64,000 bases of DNA from an uncultured Flavobacteriaceae bacterium. GTDB taxonomy: Bacteria > Bacteroidota > Bacteroidia > Flavobacteriales > Flavobacteriaceae. Location: positions 930,001-994,000 of the forward strand of contig CANMSI010000001.1 of assembly GCA_947500575.1 (NCBI GenBank). The letters run 5' to 3'. Numbering within the stretch: the first letter of the stretch is position 1; every line of letters starts with the position of its first letter. This document shows positions 52,782-61,908 of the stretch, one piece after another. The notes under the pieces are model-generated. The model ran no database searches. It was not told where the DNA came from and was given only the letters and a program-made list of their open reading frames with translations. Position numbers and translations under genes: made by a program.

Positions 52782-53264
52782 CTATTGAATATTGCTAAAC
52801 GCATCACCTTCGTAGGTGGTGTAATTAACTTTCAATGCATTTACTTTACGCAATTGTAATTTAATATCGGCAATAAGACCCATGTTCGCATCCTTGTCTA
52901 CTTTTAGAGAAGTAGTAAGAAAGTTTTGAACTTCCTGAGGCTTCTTTGCTCTTTCTGCCAAAATATAGTCACCAACATCACTAACATTTGCAAACTTATC
53001 GTTTAACTGAATCTTAGATTCTGTACCAAATACCTTCTGGTATTCTTGGTTTGGCTGTCCAACAAAAATAGTAATAACTCTATCTTTCTTTTCTAGCTTC
53101 TTAATCTCGGTAGCCTTGGGCAGTTCGTTTTTTACTTTGATTGTATTGTCCTTCATAACAGTTACTGTCATAAAGAAAAACAAAAGCATAAAAACAATAT
53201 CTGGCAAGGAAGCAGTTGATACCGCTGGTAGATCGCCGTCTTTTTTCTTATTAAATTTTGACAT
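52782..53264 (-). CDS. ExbD/TolR-like protein (short type), first set
   Basis: This 160-residue protein has an N-terminal helix carrying the Asp motif (LPDIVFMLLFFFMTVTVMKD) and a periplasmic domain ending VNYTTYEGDAFSNIQ. It matches the paralog at 50676-51158 in length and motif order. It is 11 bp downstream of the long ExbD and is the last gene of the ExbB-hyp-ExbD-ExbD operon, before a strong terminator. Confidence 0.9.
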   Translation of the reverse strand: MSKFNKKKDGDLPAVSTASLPDIVFMLLFFFMTVTVMKDNTIKVKNELPKATEIKKLEKKDRVITIFVGQPNQEYQKVFGTESKIQLNDKFANVSDVGDYILAERAKKPQEVQNFLTTSLKVDKDANMGLIADIKLQLRKVNALKVNYTTYEGDAFSNIQ

Positions 53265-53275
53265 AGTTAAAATCT

Positions 53276-53899
53276 TTAGTTGCTAGAGGAAGTTTCAGCC
53301 TCTGACAGTTTCTGTGGAAAAAGCCCTTGAATACGTTCTACCTTTTCCTTTAACTCTTCCTTTAAACTTGAAGAAGTCTCTGGATTTCGGTATTCATTTT
53401 CTAGTTCTGTAAAATCTCTTTTATAAAGGCGTTGTGCCTCTCTATTACGAAGTTCGTTATATGCAGCCACCAATTCATTTTGAACGGTAATGTATGTTGC
53501 ATACTTTGTTTCACGATCATTCTTTAAAGAGATAATTGCTTTTCCAGGGTTATCCGATGAATTCACATCTCTCTTTCCCTTGCAATAATTACAGAATTCT
53601 GCAGTTCCTGAAGGTGAACCTCCGTTATCTAAGAAAGCAATTGCCTTAGCTCTTAAATCCTTAAGATTGGTAAGTTCGTCTTCAACTAACAACTGACCGT
53701 TCTTATTTATGTTCACCGTAAAGATGTTCTTTTGTTTAATCACAACATCATCCTCTGGCGGCTCCATAGGTGGCAACATCCTATCTAAACCTGCATCTGT
53801 TTCTATAGTAGTAGTAACTAAGAAAAAGATTAACAGTAAGAAAGCAATGTCTGCCATAGAACCTGCATTTACTTCTGGTGCTCCTGCTCTTCTAGGCAT
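53276..53899 (-). CDS. ExbD/TolR-like protein (long type with CxxC), first set
   Basis: This 207-residue protein has a membrane helix with GSMADIAFLLLIFFLVTTTI and an extended periplasmic part. The latter contains FCNYCKGKRDVNSSDNP (near 102-118, a CxxC pair) and TYITVQNELVAAYNELRNRE, then a helical tail rich in Glu. The same CxxC insertion occurs in the second set. Cysteine pairs in periplasmic ExbD domains could make a disulfide. It lies between the four-helix protein gene (13 bp) and the short ExbD gene (11 bp). Confidence 0.88.
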   Translation of the reverse strand: MPRRAGAPEVNAGSMADIAFLLLIFFLVTTTIETDAGLDRMLPPMEPPEDDVVIKQKNIFTVNINKNGQLLVEDELTNLKDLRAKAIAFLDNGGSPSGTAEFCNYCKGKRDVNSSDNPGKAIISLKNDRETKYATYITVQNELVAAYNELRNREAQRLYKRDFTELENEYRNPETSSSLKEELKEKVERIQGLFPQKLSEAETSSSN

Positions 53900-53912
53900 A
53901 ATTTTGTGCTTT

Positions 53913-54365
53913 TTATTTAACGAATAATTTTTTTACTCCTGACCATAGCATCAATCCAACTGCGATTACAGTTAAAAAGAAGAATACATTTAAACCAGTT
54001 CCAATCTTTCTGATAGTAGACTCGCTTGTTTCGATTCCTTTGCCTGCCATTTCTTCAATGTTGACATCGGTCCCATTTGCTAAGGCGTATGAGATACCGA
54101 CAATAATTGCCAGTCCTCCTATTACATATAGCGCTTTCTTTAGGCTATCTGGAGTACTAAATAAGTTTTTTAATGAGTATACCAAACTTACCAATACTGC
54201 AATTGCAATAAGAATGTAAGTAAGATAAAACATTAAAGCCATTGGAGTACTCTCAGCAGCAGCGGCCGGATCAGCTTCAGATAACTCCCTTGTAGGAAGC
54301 ATAAACCAAAGAACCGCACCTATTAAGCCAAATACTATAAGTACTATTTTAATTATTTTGTGCAT
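53913..54365 (-). CDS. Four-helix membrane protein of unknown function in the ExbB-ExbD operon
   Basis: This 150-residue protein has four likely helices: about 4-23, 45-65, 78-96 and 126-146. Loops are short, with ELSEADPAAAAESTPM and DVNIEEMAGKGIETSEST. I do not recognise a named domain. Its place between exbB and the exbD genes, with 32 bp and 13 bp gaps, suggests a partner of the motor. I have seen a similar small membrane protein at this place in other Bacteroidota operons, but this is from memory and unproven. Confidence 0.7.
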   Translation of the reverse strand: MHKIIKIVLIVFGLIGAVLWFMLPTRELSEADPAAAAESTPMALMFYLTYILIAIAVLVSLVYSLKNLFSTPDSLKKALYVIGGLAIIVGISYALANGTDVNIEEMAGKGIETSESTIRKIGTGLNVFFFLTVIAVGLMLWSGVKKLFVK

Positions 54366-54397
54366 AGTGCTTTATATTAAAAAGTTTGACTTAATTT

Positions 54398-55180
54398 TTA
54401 TTTTTTGTGATCTACCAACATATCAATTAAAGAGATAGAAGAATCTTCCATATCGTTAACAATGCTATCAATTTTAGCAATGATGTAGTTGTAGAAAATC
54501 TGAAGGATGATCGCAGTGATCAAACCAAATACTGTTGTTAAAAGTGCTACCTGAATATCACCTGCAATTAACGAGGCACTTAAGTTACCTACTGCAGCAA
54601 TCTTCTGGAAGGCTTGAATCATACCAATTACCGTACCCATGAAACCAAGCATTGGTGCAATGGCGATGAATAAAGATAACCATGATACATTCTTCTCTAA
54701 TTGTCCCATTTGAACTCCACCGTATGCAACCACTGCTTTTTCTGCAGACTCTACACTTTCTCCGGCTCTATCCAAACCTTGGTAAAATATAGAAGCTACA
54801 GGTCCTTTTGTATTTCTACAAACTTCCTTTGCTGCTTCTACACCACCAGATGCCAATGCATCTTCTACTTGTTGCTTTAACTTCGTAGTATTGGTACTTG
54901 CAAGGTTTAAATAAATAATTCTTTCAATGGCCACAGCCAAACCTAGAATCAAACATAAAAGAACAATACCCATGAAGCCTGCGCCCCCTTGTATAAATTG
55001 CTCTTTTAGAATTTGAGTAAATCCTTTTTCAGCTTCCGGTTCAGCATCCTGTAACATCACTGTTGCAGTAGCTAGCGTGGAAGACACATTAGAAACTATT
55101 ACGTTCGCTTTTGCGCTTACTGTATTTGTACTTAAAACAAATAGCCCAGCCATTGCTAGGATTGAGAATAACTTTTTCAT
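54398..55180 (-). CDS. ExbB/MotA/TolQ-type proton channel subunit
   Basis: The start is set at the ATG at 55180 (MKKLFSILAMAGLFVLSTNT); an upstream TTG at 55189 would add only three residues. This 260-residue protein has an N-terminal signal-like helix, then a helix at about 68-88 with GIVLLCLILGLAVAIERIIY. The MotA/TolQ domain then continues with VSWLSLFIAIAPMLGFMGTV (about 163-182) and a last helix LLTTVFGLITAIILQIFYNY. ExbB pentamers with ExbD form the proton-driven motor for TonB-dependent transport. It is the first gene of the operon. Confidence 0.92.
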   Translation of the reverse strand: MKKLFSILAMAGLFVLSTNTVSAKANVIVSNVSSTLATATVMLQDAEPEAEKGFTQILKEQFIQGGAGFMGIVLLCLILGLAVAIERIIYLNLASTNTTKLKQQVEDALASGGVEAAKEVCRNTKGPVASIFYQGLDRAGESVESAEKAVVAYGGVQMGQLEKNVSWLSLFIAIAPMLGFMGTVIGMIQAFQKIAAVGNLSASLIAGDIQVALLTTVFGLITAIILQIFYNYIIAKIDSIVNDMEDSSISLIDMLVDHKK

Positions 55181-55256
55181 TTCTTTCAAACTTAAATTTA
55201 GTTAGTTAATAGGGTTAAAGATAAAAAAAAATTGTAATTAAAAAATTAAAACTTAG

Positions 55257-55344
55257 CAGAGAGGAAGGGATTCGAACCCTCGATACACTTTTGGTGTATA
55301 CACACTTTCCAGGCGTGCGCCTTCGACCACTCGGCCACCTCTCT
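55257..55344 (-). tRNA. tRNA-Ser (anticodon GGA)
   Basis: On the minus strand the acceptor arm AGAGAGG pairs with CCTCTCT. The D region is GCCGAGTGGTCGAAGGC. The anticodon arm is CACGC-CTGGAAA-GTGTG, so the anticodon is GGA. The long variable arm (TATACACCAAAAGTGTAT) is typical of serine. The T arm is GAGGG-TTCGAAT-CCCTT. The discriminator is G and CCA is not encoded. Length 88 nt. Confidence 0.96.
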
Positions 55345-55403
55345 AATTAAGGGCGGGTAAGAAACAAAAAAAATATTAGTTAAGGAAATTTGAGGAGTTA
55401 ATT

Positions 55404-56435
55404 TTAGCCCATTTCACCACGGAGGGAAGTTTCGAATATGGTTTTGAACAACTTAGGCGAAACATCACTTCCCAAGAGATACATTAATTTGGTAATGGCC
55501 GCCTCTGTTGTAATGTCCTTTCCGTTAATTAGTTGCAACTTTTTTAGCTGTTCACTAGTCTCATATTGCCCCATAATTACCGCCCCTCCAGAACACTGAG
55601 TAACATTTACAATATGCAACCCACTACGAATAGCTTTCTTTAGCGCGTCCAAAAACCAATCGTCCATAGGAGCATTTCCTGCACCATAGGTTTCTAACAC
55701 CAGTCCTTTTAAATTAGGGATGCTTAAAAAATGCTCCAAAACTGTTTCATTAATACCTGGGAAAAGTTTTAAAATAGCCACCTGGCTATTCATTTTTTTA
55801 TGCGCAATGAATTTTTTTACGCGTTTGACCCTCCATAAATGTTCCTGATCTACTTTTAAATGTACCCCAGAAGAAACGAGCGGAGGGTAGTTTAAAGAAG
55901 CAAAAGCTTCAAAATGCTCAGCATTAATTTTCGTAGTTCTGTTTGCGCGGTACAACTTATATTCAAAATACAAACCTACCTCCCTTATAACAGGTCGCCC
56001 ACTTTTTTGTAATGCAGCAATCTGTATGGATGTTATTAAGTTCTCCTTGGCATCTGTGCGCAAATCTCCGATGGGCAATTGAGAACCTGTAAAGATCACT
56101 GGCTTGTTCAAATTCTCTAACATATAACTTAGAGCAGATGCAGAATAACTCATGGTATCACTGCCATGCAAAACCACAAAACCATCATAGGTATCATAAT
56201 GCTCCTCTATAATCGTAGCAATAGAAACCCAATGCTTCGTATTTACGGTTGAGGAATCGATAGGATTTTTAAAAGACACACTATCTATATGGCAATCTAA
56301 TTGACCCAACTCCGGAATATGCTTCATTAACTTATTAAAGTTAAATGCCTTTAACACCCCAGAGGTATAGTCCTTCACCATACCTATAGTACCACCCGTA
56401 TATATTAAAAGTATGTTTGTCTTTTTATCGCTCAC
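55404..56435 (-). CDS. ansA: Type I L-asparaginase
   Basis: This 343-residue cytoplasmic-type asparaginase starts at a GTG (MSDKKTNILLIYTGGTIGMV is the conserved beginning). The active-site parts are TGGTIGM (13-19, with the nucleophile Thr), VLHGSDTMSYSASALSYMLE with the second Thr, and ITSIQIAAL. The C-terminal VSPKLFKTIFETSLRGEMG fits type I. It deaminates asparagine to aspartate. It follows tatD by 18 bp on the same strand, a pairing common in Bacteroidota. Confidence 0.93.
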   Translation of the reverse strand: MSDKKTNILLIYTGGTIGMVKDYTSGVLKAFNFNKLMKHIPELGQLDCHIDSVSFKNPIDSSTVNTKHWVSIATIIEEHYDTYDGFVVLHGSDTMSYSASALSYMLENLNKPVIFTGSQLPIGDLRTDAKENLITSIQIAALQKSGRPVIREVGLYFEYKLYRANRTTKINAEHFEAFASLNYPPLVSSGVHLKVDQEHLWRVKRVKKFIAHKKMNSQVAILKLFPGINETVLEHFLSIPNLKGLVLETYGAGNAPMDDWFLDALKKAIRSGLHIVNVTQCSGGAVIMGQYETSEQLKKLQLINGKDITTEAAITKLMYLLGSDVSPKLFKTIFETSLRGEMG

Positions 56436-56453
56436 CGTTTATATCTTCAATTA

Positions 56454-57221
56454 TTAAATTCCAAAGACATCTTTGGAATTCTGAGTGGTAACTGCTGCTA
56501 TTCTTTCTTCCGATTCTTTGTATATACCACTTAACTTTTCTAGTACCTGCCTAATATATGCACTTTCATTCCGCTTACCTCGATAGGGCACTGGCGCCAG
56601 GTAGGGGGCATCTGTTTCCAAAACAATATGCTCCAAAGGTATCTGATTGAGGAAGGTATCTATTTTTCCATTCTTAAAAGTTACAACTCCACCAATTCCC
56701 AATTTCATATGGTAGGATAAAGCAGTTTTTGCTTGCTCTAAAGTACCTGTAAAACAATGAAAAATACCTCTGAGTTCTGGGCCTTTCTCTTTTTCTAAGA
56801 CTTCAAAAATTTCATCAAAGGCCTCTCTGCAATGAATAACAATAGGAAGCCTGTATTTCTTTGCCAATTGAATCTGATATTGAAACGCTTCTTGCTGTTG
56901 CTTTAAAAAACTTTGATCCCAATAAAGATCTATTCCAATCTCACCCACCCCATAGAATGATCTTGATGCTAGCATCTGCGCTACATGGGCCAGCTCTTCC
57001 TTATAGTTTTCTTTGACATGAGTGGGATGCAAACCCATCATTAAAAACATATGTTTAGGATAGGCCTTTTCCAAATTAAGCATGGCATTGGTGTAGCTAG
57101 AATCGATAGCGGGAATAAAAAACCGATCTATCCCAGCCTCCAAAGCCTTCTGAATAATTAGATCCCTATCTTCATCAAAAGCCTCACTATATAAATGTGT
57201 ATGTGTATCTGTTAAGATCAT
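56454..57221 (-). CDS. tatD: TatD-family metal-dependent DNase
   Basis: This 255-residue TIM-barrel metal hydrolase has its ligands at DTHTHLYSEAF, GEIGIDLYWD, VIHCREAF, GIFHCFTG and LETDAPYLAP. The family includes 3'-5' exonucleases and DNases acting on damaged or foreign DNA; despite the name it is not required for Tat export. First gene of the tatD-ansA pair. It is divergent from the retropepsin-like gene with 36 bp between starts. Confidence 0.93.
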   Translation of the reverse strand: MILTDTHTHLYSEAFDEDRDLIIQKALEAGIDRFFIPAIDSSYTNAMLNLEKAYPKHMFLMMGLHPTHVKENYKEELAHVAQMLASRSFYGVGEIGIDLYWDQSFLKQQQEAFQYQIQLAKKYRLPIVIHCREAFDEIFEVLEKEKGPELRGIFHCFTGTLEQAKTALSYHMKLGIGGVVTFKNGKIDTFLNQIPLEHIVLETDAPYLAPVPYRGKRNESAYIRQVLEKLSGIYKESEERIAAVTTQNSKDVFGI

Positions 57222-57257
57222 GCAACAAAAATAGGATTATCTTTATCAAAAAAAACC

Positions 57258-57698
57258 ATGTCGAGCCTCAAAAAATTTTTAAAACGAAAAAAGTATGAAC
57301 GAATTCCACTTGTACTAACCGCGACTAACCATTTCGAACTTACAGCAAAAATTAATGGTATTTCAGGTCGCTTTATTTTAGACACTGGAGCTTCCAATAC
57401 CTGTGTGGGACTAGACAAAATTGATTTCTTCCATTTAATCACCAAAGAGTCTAAAATTAAGGCGGCGGGTGCTGGTGCCACCGATATGGAAACGCAGATT
57501 TCTACCAAGAATAAAATAGAAATTGGAACTTGGAAAAAGAACAAAATAAAATTAGTGCTTTTCGATCTTGGACATGTAAACGAGGCACTTACTTCCCATA
57601 AAGCATTACCCGTAGATGGCATCATTGGAGCCGATATTTTAAAGAAAGGAAGGTCAATCATCGATTATAATAAACAGTTTGTCTATTTAAAGCAATAA
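57258..57698 (+). CDS. Retropepsin-like aspartic protease
   Basis: This 146-residue protein has the single-domain retropepsin features: a DTGAS motif at 42-46 (RFILDTGASNTC) with one catalytic Asp, a flap region, and the hydrophobic-Gly pattern VDGIIGADIL near 120. As with other single-domain retropepsins it would need to dimerise. No signal peptide is present, and the N-terminus is very basic (SLKKFLKRKKYERIP), so it is probably cytoplasmic. It lies alone between tatD and the large secreted proteins. Confidence 0.82.
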   Translation: MSSLKKFLKRKKYERIPLVLTATNHFELTAKINGISGRFILDTGASNTCVGLDKIDFFHLITKESKIKAAGAGATDMETQISTKNKIEIGTWKKNKIKLVLFDLGHVNEALTSHKALPVDGIIGADILKKGRSIIDYNKQFVYLKQ

Positions 57699-57764
57699 TA
57701 CAATTCCTACAAATGGTTGCGATGGATTTTTTAGTAAATTTACTACTACAAGGACCGAAACCAT

Positions 57765-58600
57765 ATGAAAACAACACTACCCATTAGCCTTAAACATTTC
57801 CTTTTTGCAATACTTGTTTTTTGCACTACAGCTGCTGCACTTTCGCAAAACAACTCGCCCATTACTGGCTTTGTTTTAGTGAACGCAGATACTGGCGAAG
57901 ATCTGGTAAGCCTTACAGAAGGTATTCAATTAGACCAGTGCGAATTTGCCTCGCTCTCTTTAAGCATTCGTGCCCTAATAGATCCTAACAGGCAGAACGA
58001 AGTTCAAAGTGTTTTTCTTGCTATTGACGGGCCTAATAGCACGAGTTATGGGCGTACAGAAAATATGGCTCCCTACGCCCTCTTTGGAGACCTCAACAGC
58101 ATGTTTAATGGTGAACAATTTTTTCCTGGAGAATATGCCCTAAAAGCAGTACCTTACTCAGAAGCCAACGCGGACGGAGAAGAGGGAGAACGCCTTAACA
58201 TAAACATTAGCTTTGCAATTGATCTTCCCGCAGTCTCTTCTCAATTTGAACTTATTGATGCTACTACTAATACCGTAATTAGTTCCCTTTCTGATGGTGC
58301 TATTATAGACAATGCTATTACAACAACTACCAATGTTTCTTTACGGGCTATCGTTAATGCAGATTGCCATCCCAACATAGCAAGTGTTTTCTTAAAATTG
58401 GAAGGTCCTGTAAATTATGGACGAACAGAAAATTTAGAAGCCTATGCGCTTTTTGGCGATGTAGACGGAGACTTTACTGGAAGAGACTTACCAGCTGGCA
58501 GCTATACCTTTTCTGTGATTCCCTATACCGAAGATAATGCTGCCGGAATACGAGGTGAGACTGTTGTTTACAACTTTGAAATTACCGAAAAAGATACTAC
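57765..58600 (+). repeat. Duplicated DNA segment, copy 1 (partner 61080-61908)
   Basis: The signal peptide and the first two modules of the two large secreted proteins are nearly the same DNA. Identical stretches include 78 bp (58175-58252 = 61490-61567), 58 bp (58441-58498 = 61750-61807) and 43 bp (58066-58108 = 61381-61423). Beyond about 58600 the copies diverge quickly. Confidence 0.92.
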
Positions 58601-61052
58601 TGGGCTCACTTTTGTTCCGGATGATAATTTTGAACAATGGTTTATAGATAATGGATATGACGATACCCTAGATAATTATGTTGTTACCAACAACTTAGAA
58701 ACGGTAAAAGAAATCTTGTACATCGAAGAAGTTAATGACTTTACCGGCATAGAAGCATGTAAGGAACTAGAAGCACTTAGATTTAATAATTGCAACCTCA
58801 CAAATGGATTCGAACTTAATAATGATAAACTCACCCAAATTGTTATAGGCGAAAGTACTATCAAAGGAGACCTTAAACTTGGTTCATTAGTTAATTTAAA
58901 TTCGTTCTCAATCTCTTTTGTGGATCAATTAGAAAGTATTGATTTTGGTTTGAACACTAGTCTTAATGTGGTCCAAATAACTAGTGTTGATGATTTAACC
59001 AATCTTAATGTGAAACAATGCCCTGATCTAAAAACCTTAATCGTATTTGGTGTTCTAAAACTCCAGTTTGTTGATGTTTCCAGAAATACAGATTTAGATT
59101 TTTTGGAATTCGTGGGCGACTTGATTGCTATAGATATTTCACAGAATATGGAACTAAGTTCTCTTATTCTATCTGGAAATTCGAATCTAGAATGCGTTCA
59201 AGTCACTGACGTTAATAAAGCAATTAACAATGAAAAATGGGAAATAGATAATCCAAATGTGTATAGTTTAAATTGCTTTACCGAAGGTTTTGATGTTTTT
59301 ACTTCTGTACCAGATGATAATTTGGAACAATGGTTTATTTCTAATGGATTTGATGATGAATTAGACAACCAAGTTCTTACGGCAAATCTCAGAACTGTTA
59401 CAAGCATTGACCTAAGCGGTGTTTCAGATTTCACAGGAATAGGAGCTTGCCAAAATTTAATATCCTTTACAGGAAGCAACTGTACATTTCGAGAAAATGG
59501 AGAGGATTTATTCCTAATAAGTCAAATCTCTGCATTGGAGTCCTTTGACTGTGATTCTTGTAACTCTGGTGAACTTCTAGATTTCAATCTCGAAAATCCT
59601 AACCTAAAGCATCTAAGGTTAGTTAACCATATTTCAAATGGCATAAAACTGAACAACGCAAAGCTTGAAAAAATTACCTTAAGTGGTAGTTTTAAAGGAA
59701 ATCTTGATCTGAAATCTAACGGACTAGCTGAGCTAAAAATTCTTGACCTCTCCAGTTCTGATTTTCAATCAATTGATGTAAGCAAAAATGGCAAACTCAC
59801 GAGCATAAAATGCAATAACTGTGATGCTGTACAGCGTATTAACCTTAAGAACAATAACAATGATCTAATAACCAATCTTCAATTAAAGAACGCTCCGGCA
59901 CTAAATTGTATTCAAGTAGACAATGTAAGTTTTGCTGTAAACAATCAGAATTGGGAAGTAGATGAACTCGCCCTTTATAGTGAAACTTGTTTTACGGGCG
60001 GAAATGGCAACGTGGGTAGTATCACTGAATTTCTAATTGCAACAACCTTTGCCGATACCGGAAACCCTAGGCTAGAAGCTTTTGACATGAGAGATTTCTA
60101 CAACATCTCTAAGAAAGGAGATCTTTTATTTAAAAGACCTTCTTCTATTGTTTCTAACGTTACAGGTAAGGTGGGTAGTGTAGAATTTGAATTTAAGTAT
60201 GAAGGGGTTACTCAATCCGAAACAAGCTTTAGAACAGACAATGAAGCACCCTTCTCTCTTTTTGGTGAAAGTGGTCAAGGAGCTTTTATTTTAGAACCTT
60301 TTGTAGATGGTCGTTACACACTCATAGCTACTCCCTACAGTGAGGTAAATTTAACAGGAACTAAGGGAACTCCGGTAAGCATCGAATTTATCTTATCTCG
60401 ATATTCCACCACCTTAAGCCCTTTGATGGAAGTTCTTGATGCCGAAAAAGATGTAAGAACCGCCTTAATTGGAGCCTGTTGCGGGTTCTCTAATTTTGAA
60501 TTAACCCCATCCAATAGTAATCGACAAAATTTATCCATCGGAGCATTGGAATGGCCAGATGAAGATGGCACGCCTATATCAGTTACTTTCCATCTAGAGG
60601 GTCCAATTAATCATACCTTTACTGATAACGAAGTACCTTTTTCTCTTTTCGGAGATACGAATGGAGATTACAATGGAACTGAATTCCTTCCAGGAGAATA
60701 CACCATAACATATACAGGTGTTTTCGCCAATGAACCCGACTGGAGACCAAGTGATACTCGATCAATCGATTTTATAGTATTTGACGATGCTTCTGGCAAA
60801 AAGATTGTAACTATAACTGCTAAACCCATTCTTTATCCCAATCCGAGTAAAGAACATATCACCGTAGATATTACGAGCGGCACTCCTCTAAATGGAATTC
60901 GCATTGTAAATATTTATGGAAAACAACTTAAAAAGGTAGCTGCAAAAAAAGGCAGTAACCCAATAGATGTAAGCGCCTTATCTCCTGGAGTCTATTTTAT
61001 CCTTACCCAAACCGAGTTTGGAAATAGCAGTCAAAAACTCATTATCCAATAA
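57765..61052 (+). CDS. Large secreted repeat protein with LRR-like modules and T9SS sorting domain
   Basis: This 1095-residue protein has a signal peptide (MKTTLPISLKHFLFAILVFC, cleavage after SQ at 28). Two copies of a module of about 115 residues follow (about 30-155 and 160-275), marked by APYALFGD or EAYALFGD with a Gly-rich LPAGSYT and a final PYxEDNAxG. Then come two LRR-like units, each starting FVPDDNFEQWFIDNGYDD or SVPDDNLEQWFISNG (from about 283 and 514). These are followed by two more degenerate copies of the ALFGD module (about 752-875 and 890-1010) and a T9SS type A sorting domain (about 1022-1095, ILYPNPSKEHITVDI, SPGVYFILT). Export through T9SS to the cell surface is expected. 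Its first part is almost identical at DNA level to the next gene. Confidence 0.88.
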   Translation: MKTTLPISLKHFLFAILVFCTTAAALSQNNSPITGFVLVNADTGEDLVSLTEGIQLDQCEFASLSLSIRALIDPNRQNEVQSVFLAIDGPNSTSYGRTENMAPYALFGDLNSMFNGEQFFPGEYALKAVPYSEANADGEEGERLNINISFAIDLPAVSSQFELIDATTNTVISSLSDGAIIDNAITTTTNVSLRAIVNADCHPNIASVFLKLEGPVNYGRTENLEAYALFGDVDGDFTGRDLPAGSYTFSVIPYTEDNAAGIRGETVVYNFEITEKDTTGLTFVPDDNFEQWFIDNGYDDTLDNYVVTNNLETVKEILYIEEVNDFTGIEACKELEALRFNNCNLTNGFELNNDKLTQIVIGESTIKGDLKLGSLVNLNSFSISFVDQLESIDFGLNTSLNVVQITSVDDLTNLNVKQCPDLKTLIVFGVLKLQFVDVSRNTDLDFLEFVGDLIAIDISQNMELSSLILSGNSNLECVQVTDVNKAINNEKWEIDNPNVYSLNCFTEGFDVFTSVPDDNLEQWFISNGFDDELDNQVLTANLRTVTSIDLSGVSDFTGIGACQNLISFTGSNCTFRENGEDLFLISQISALESFDCDSCNSGELLDFNLENPNLKHLRLVNHISNGIKLNNAKLEKITLSGSFKGNLDLKSNGLAELKILDLSSSDFQSIDVSKNGKLTSIKCNNCDAVQRINLKNNNNDLITNLQLKNAPALNCIQVDNVSFAVNNQNWEVDELALYSETCFTGGNGNVGSITEFLIATTFADTGNPRLEAFDMRDFYNISKKGDLLFKRPSSIVSNVTGKVGSVEFEFKYEGVTQSETSFRTDNEAPFSLFGESGQGAFILEPFVDGRYTLIATPYSEVNLTGTKGTPVSIEFILSRYSTTLSPLMEVLDAEKDVRTALIGACCGFSNFELTPSNSNRQNLSIGALEWPDEDGTPISVTFHLEGPINHTFTDNEVPFSLFGDTNGDYNGTEFLPGEYTITYTGVFANEPDWRPSDTRSIDFIVFDDASGKKIVTITAKPILYPNPSKEHITVDITSGTPLNGIRIVNIYGKQLKKVAAKKGSNPIDVSALSPGVYFILTQTEFGNSSQKLIIQ

Positions 61053-61079
61053 AACATGAAGCGCAAAACACCACACCAT

Positions 61080-61908
61080 ATGAAAACAACACTACCCACT
61101 ACTCTTAAACATTTCCTCTTAGTAATACTTGTCTTTTGCACTTCGGCTGCTGCCTTGGCGCAAAACAACTCACCCATTACTGGCTTTGTTTTGGTGAATG
61201 CAGATACAGGAGAAGATTTGGTAAGCCTTGCAGAAGGCATTCAATTAGACCATTGCGAATTTGCTTCGCTCTCTTTAAGCATTCGTGCCGTAATAGATCC
61301 TAACAGGCAAAACGAAGTTCAAAGTGTTTTCCTTGCTATTGACGGGCCAAATAGTACGAGTTATGGGCGCACAGAAAATGTGGCTCCCTACGCCCTCTTT
61401 GGAGACCTCAACAGCATGTTTAACGGAAGGATGTTTTTGCAAGGTGAATATGCCTTAAAAGCAGTACCCTATTCAGAAGCCAACGCGGGCGGAGAAGAGG
61501 GAGAACGCCTTAACATAAACATTAGCTTTGCAATTGATCTTCCCGCAGTCTCTTCTCAATTTGAACTAATTGACGCCACTAGTGACTCTGTAATTACTAT
61601 GCTTATGGATGCTACTGAAATATCCAGTACGCAAACTACGAACGTTTCTTTACGCGCTATCGTTAATGCCGACTGCTATCCAGAAATAGAAAGCGTATTC
61701 TTAAAATTGGAAGGTCCTGTGAATTATGGGCGAACAGAAAATTTAGAATCCTATGCGCTTTTTGGCGATGTAGACGGAGACTTTACTGGAAGAGACTTAC
61801 CAGCTGGTAACTATACCTTTTCTGTGATTCCCTATACTGAAGATAATGCTGGTGGAATACGAGGTGAGACTGTTGTTTACAACTTTGAAATTATTGATCA
61901 AACTACCC
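61080..61908 (+). repeat. Duplicated DNA segment, copy 2 (partner 57765-58600)
   Basis: Second copy of the near-identical 5' segment. The substitutions that do exist are scattered and many are third-codon changes. The inter-copy region differs, so the similarity is restricted to coding sequence plus the few bases before each ATG. Confidence 0.92.

Noticed and set aside
57218-57661. A 147-residue minus-strand frame opposite the retropepsin gene, touching tatD
   Set aside because: The DTGAS-containing plus-strand frame is clearly the real gene. The opposite frame has no recognisable features.
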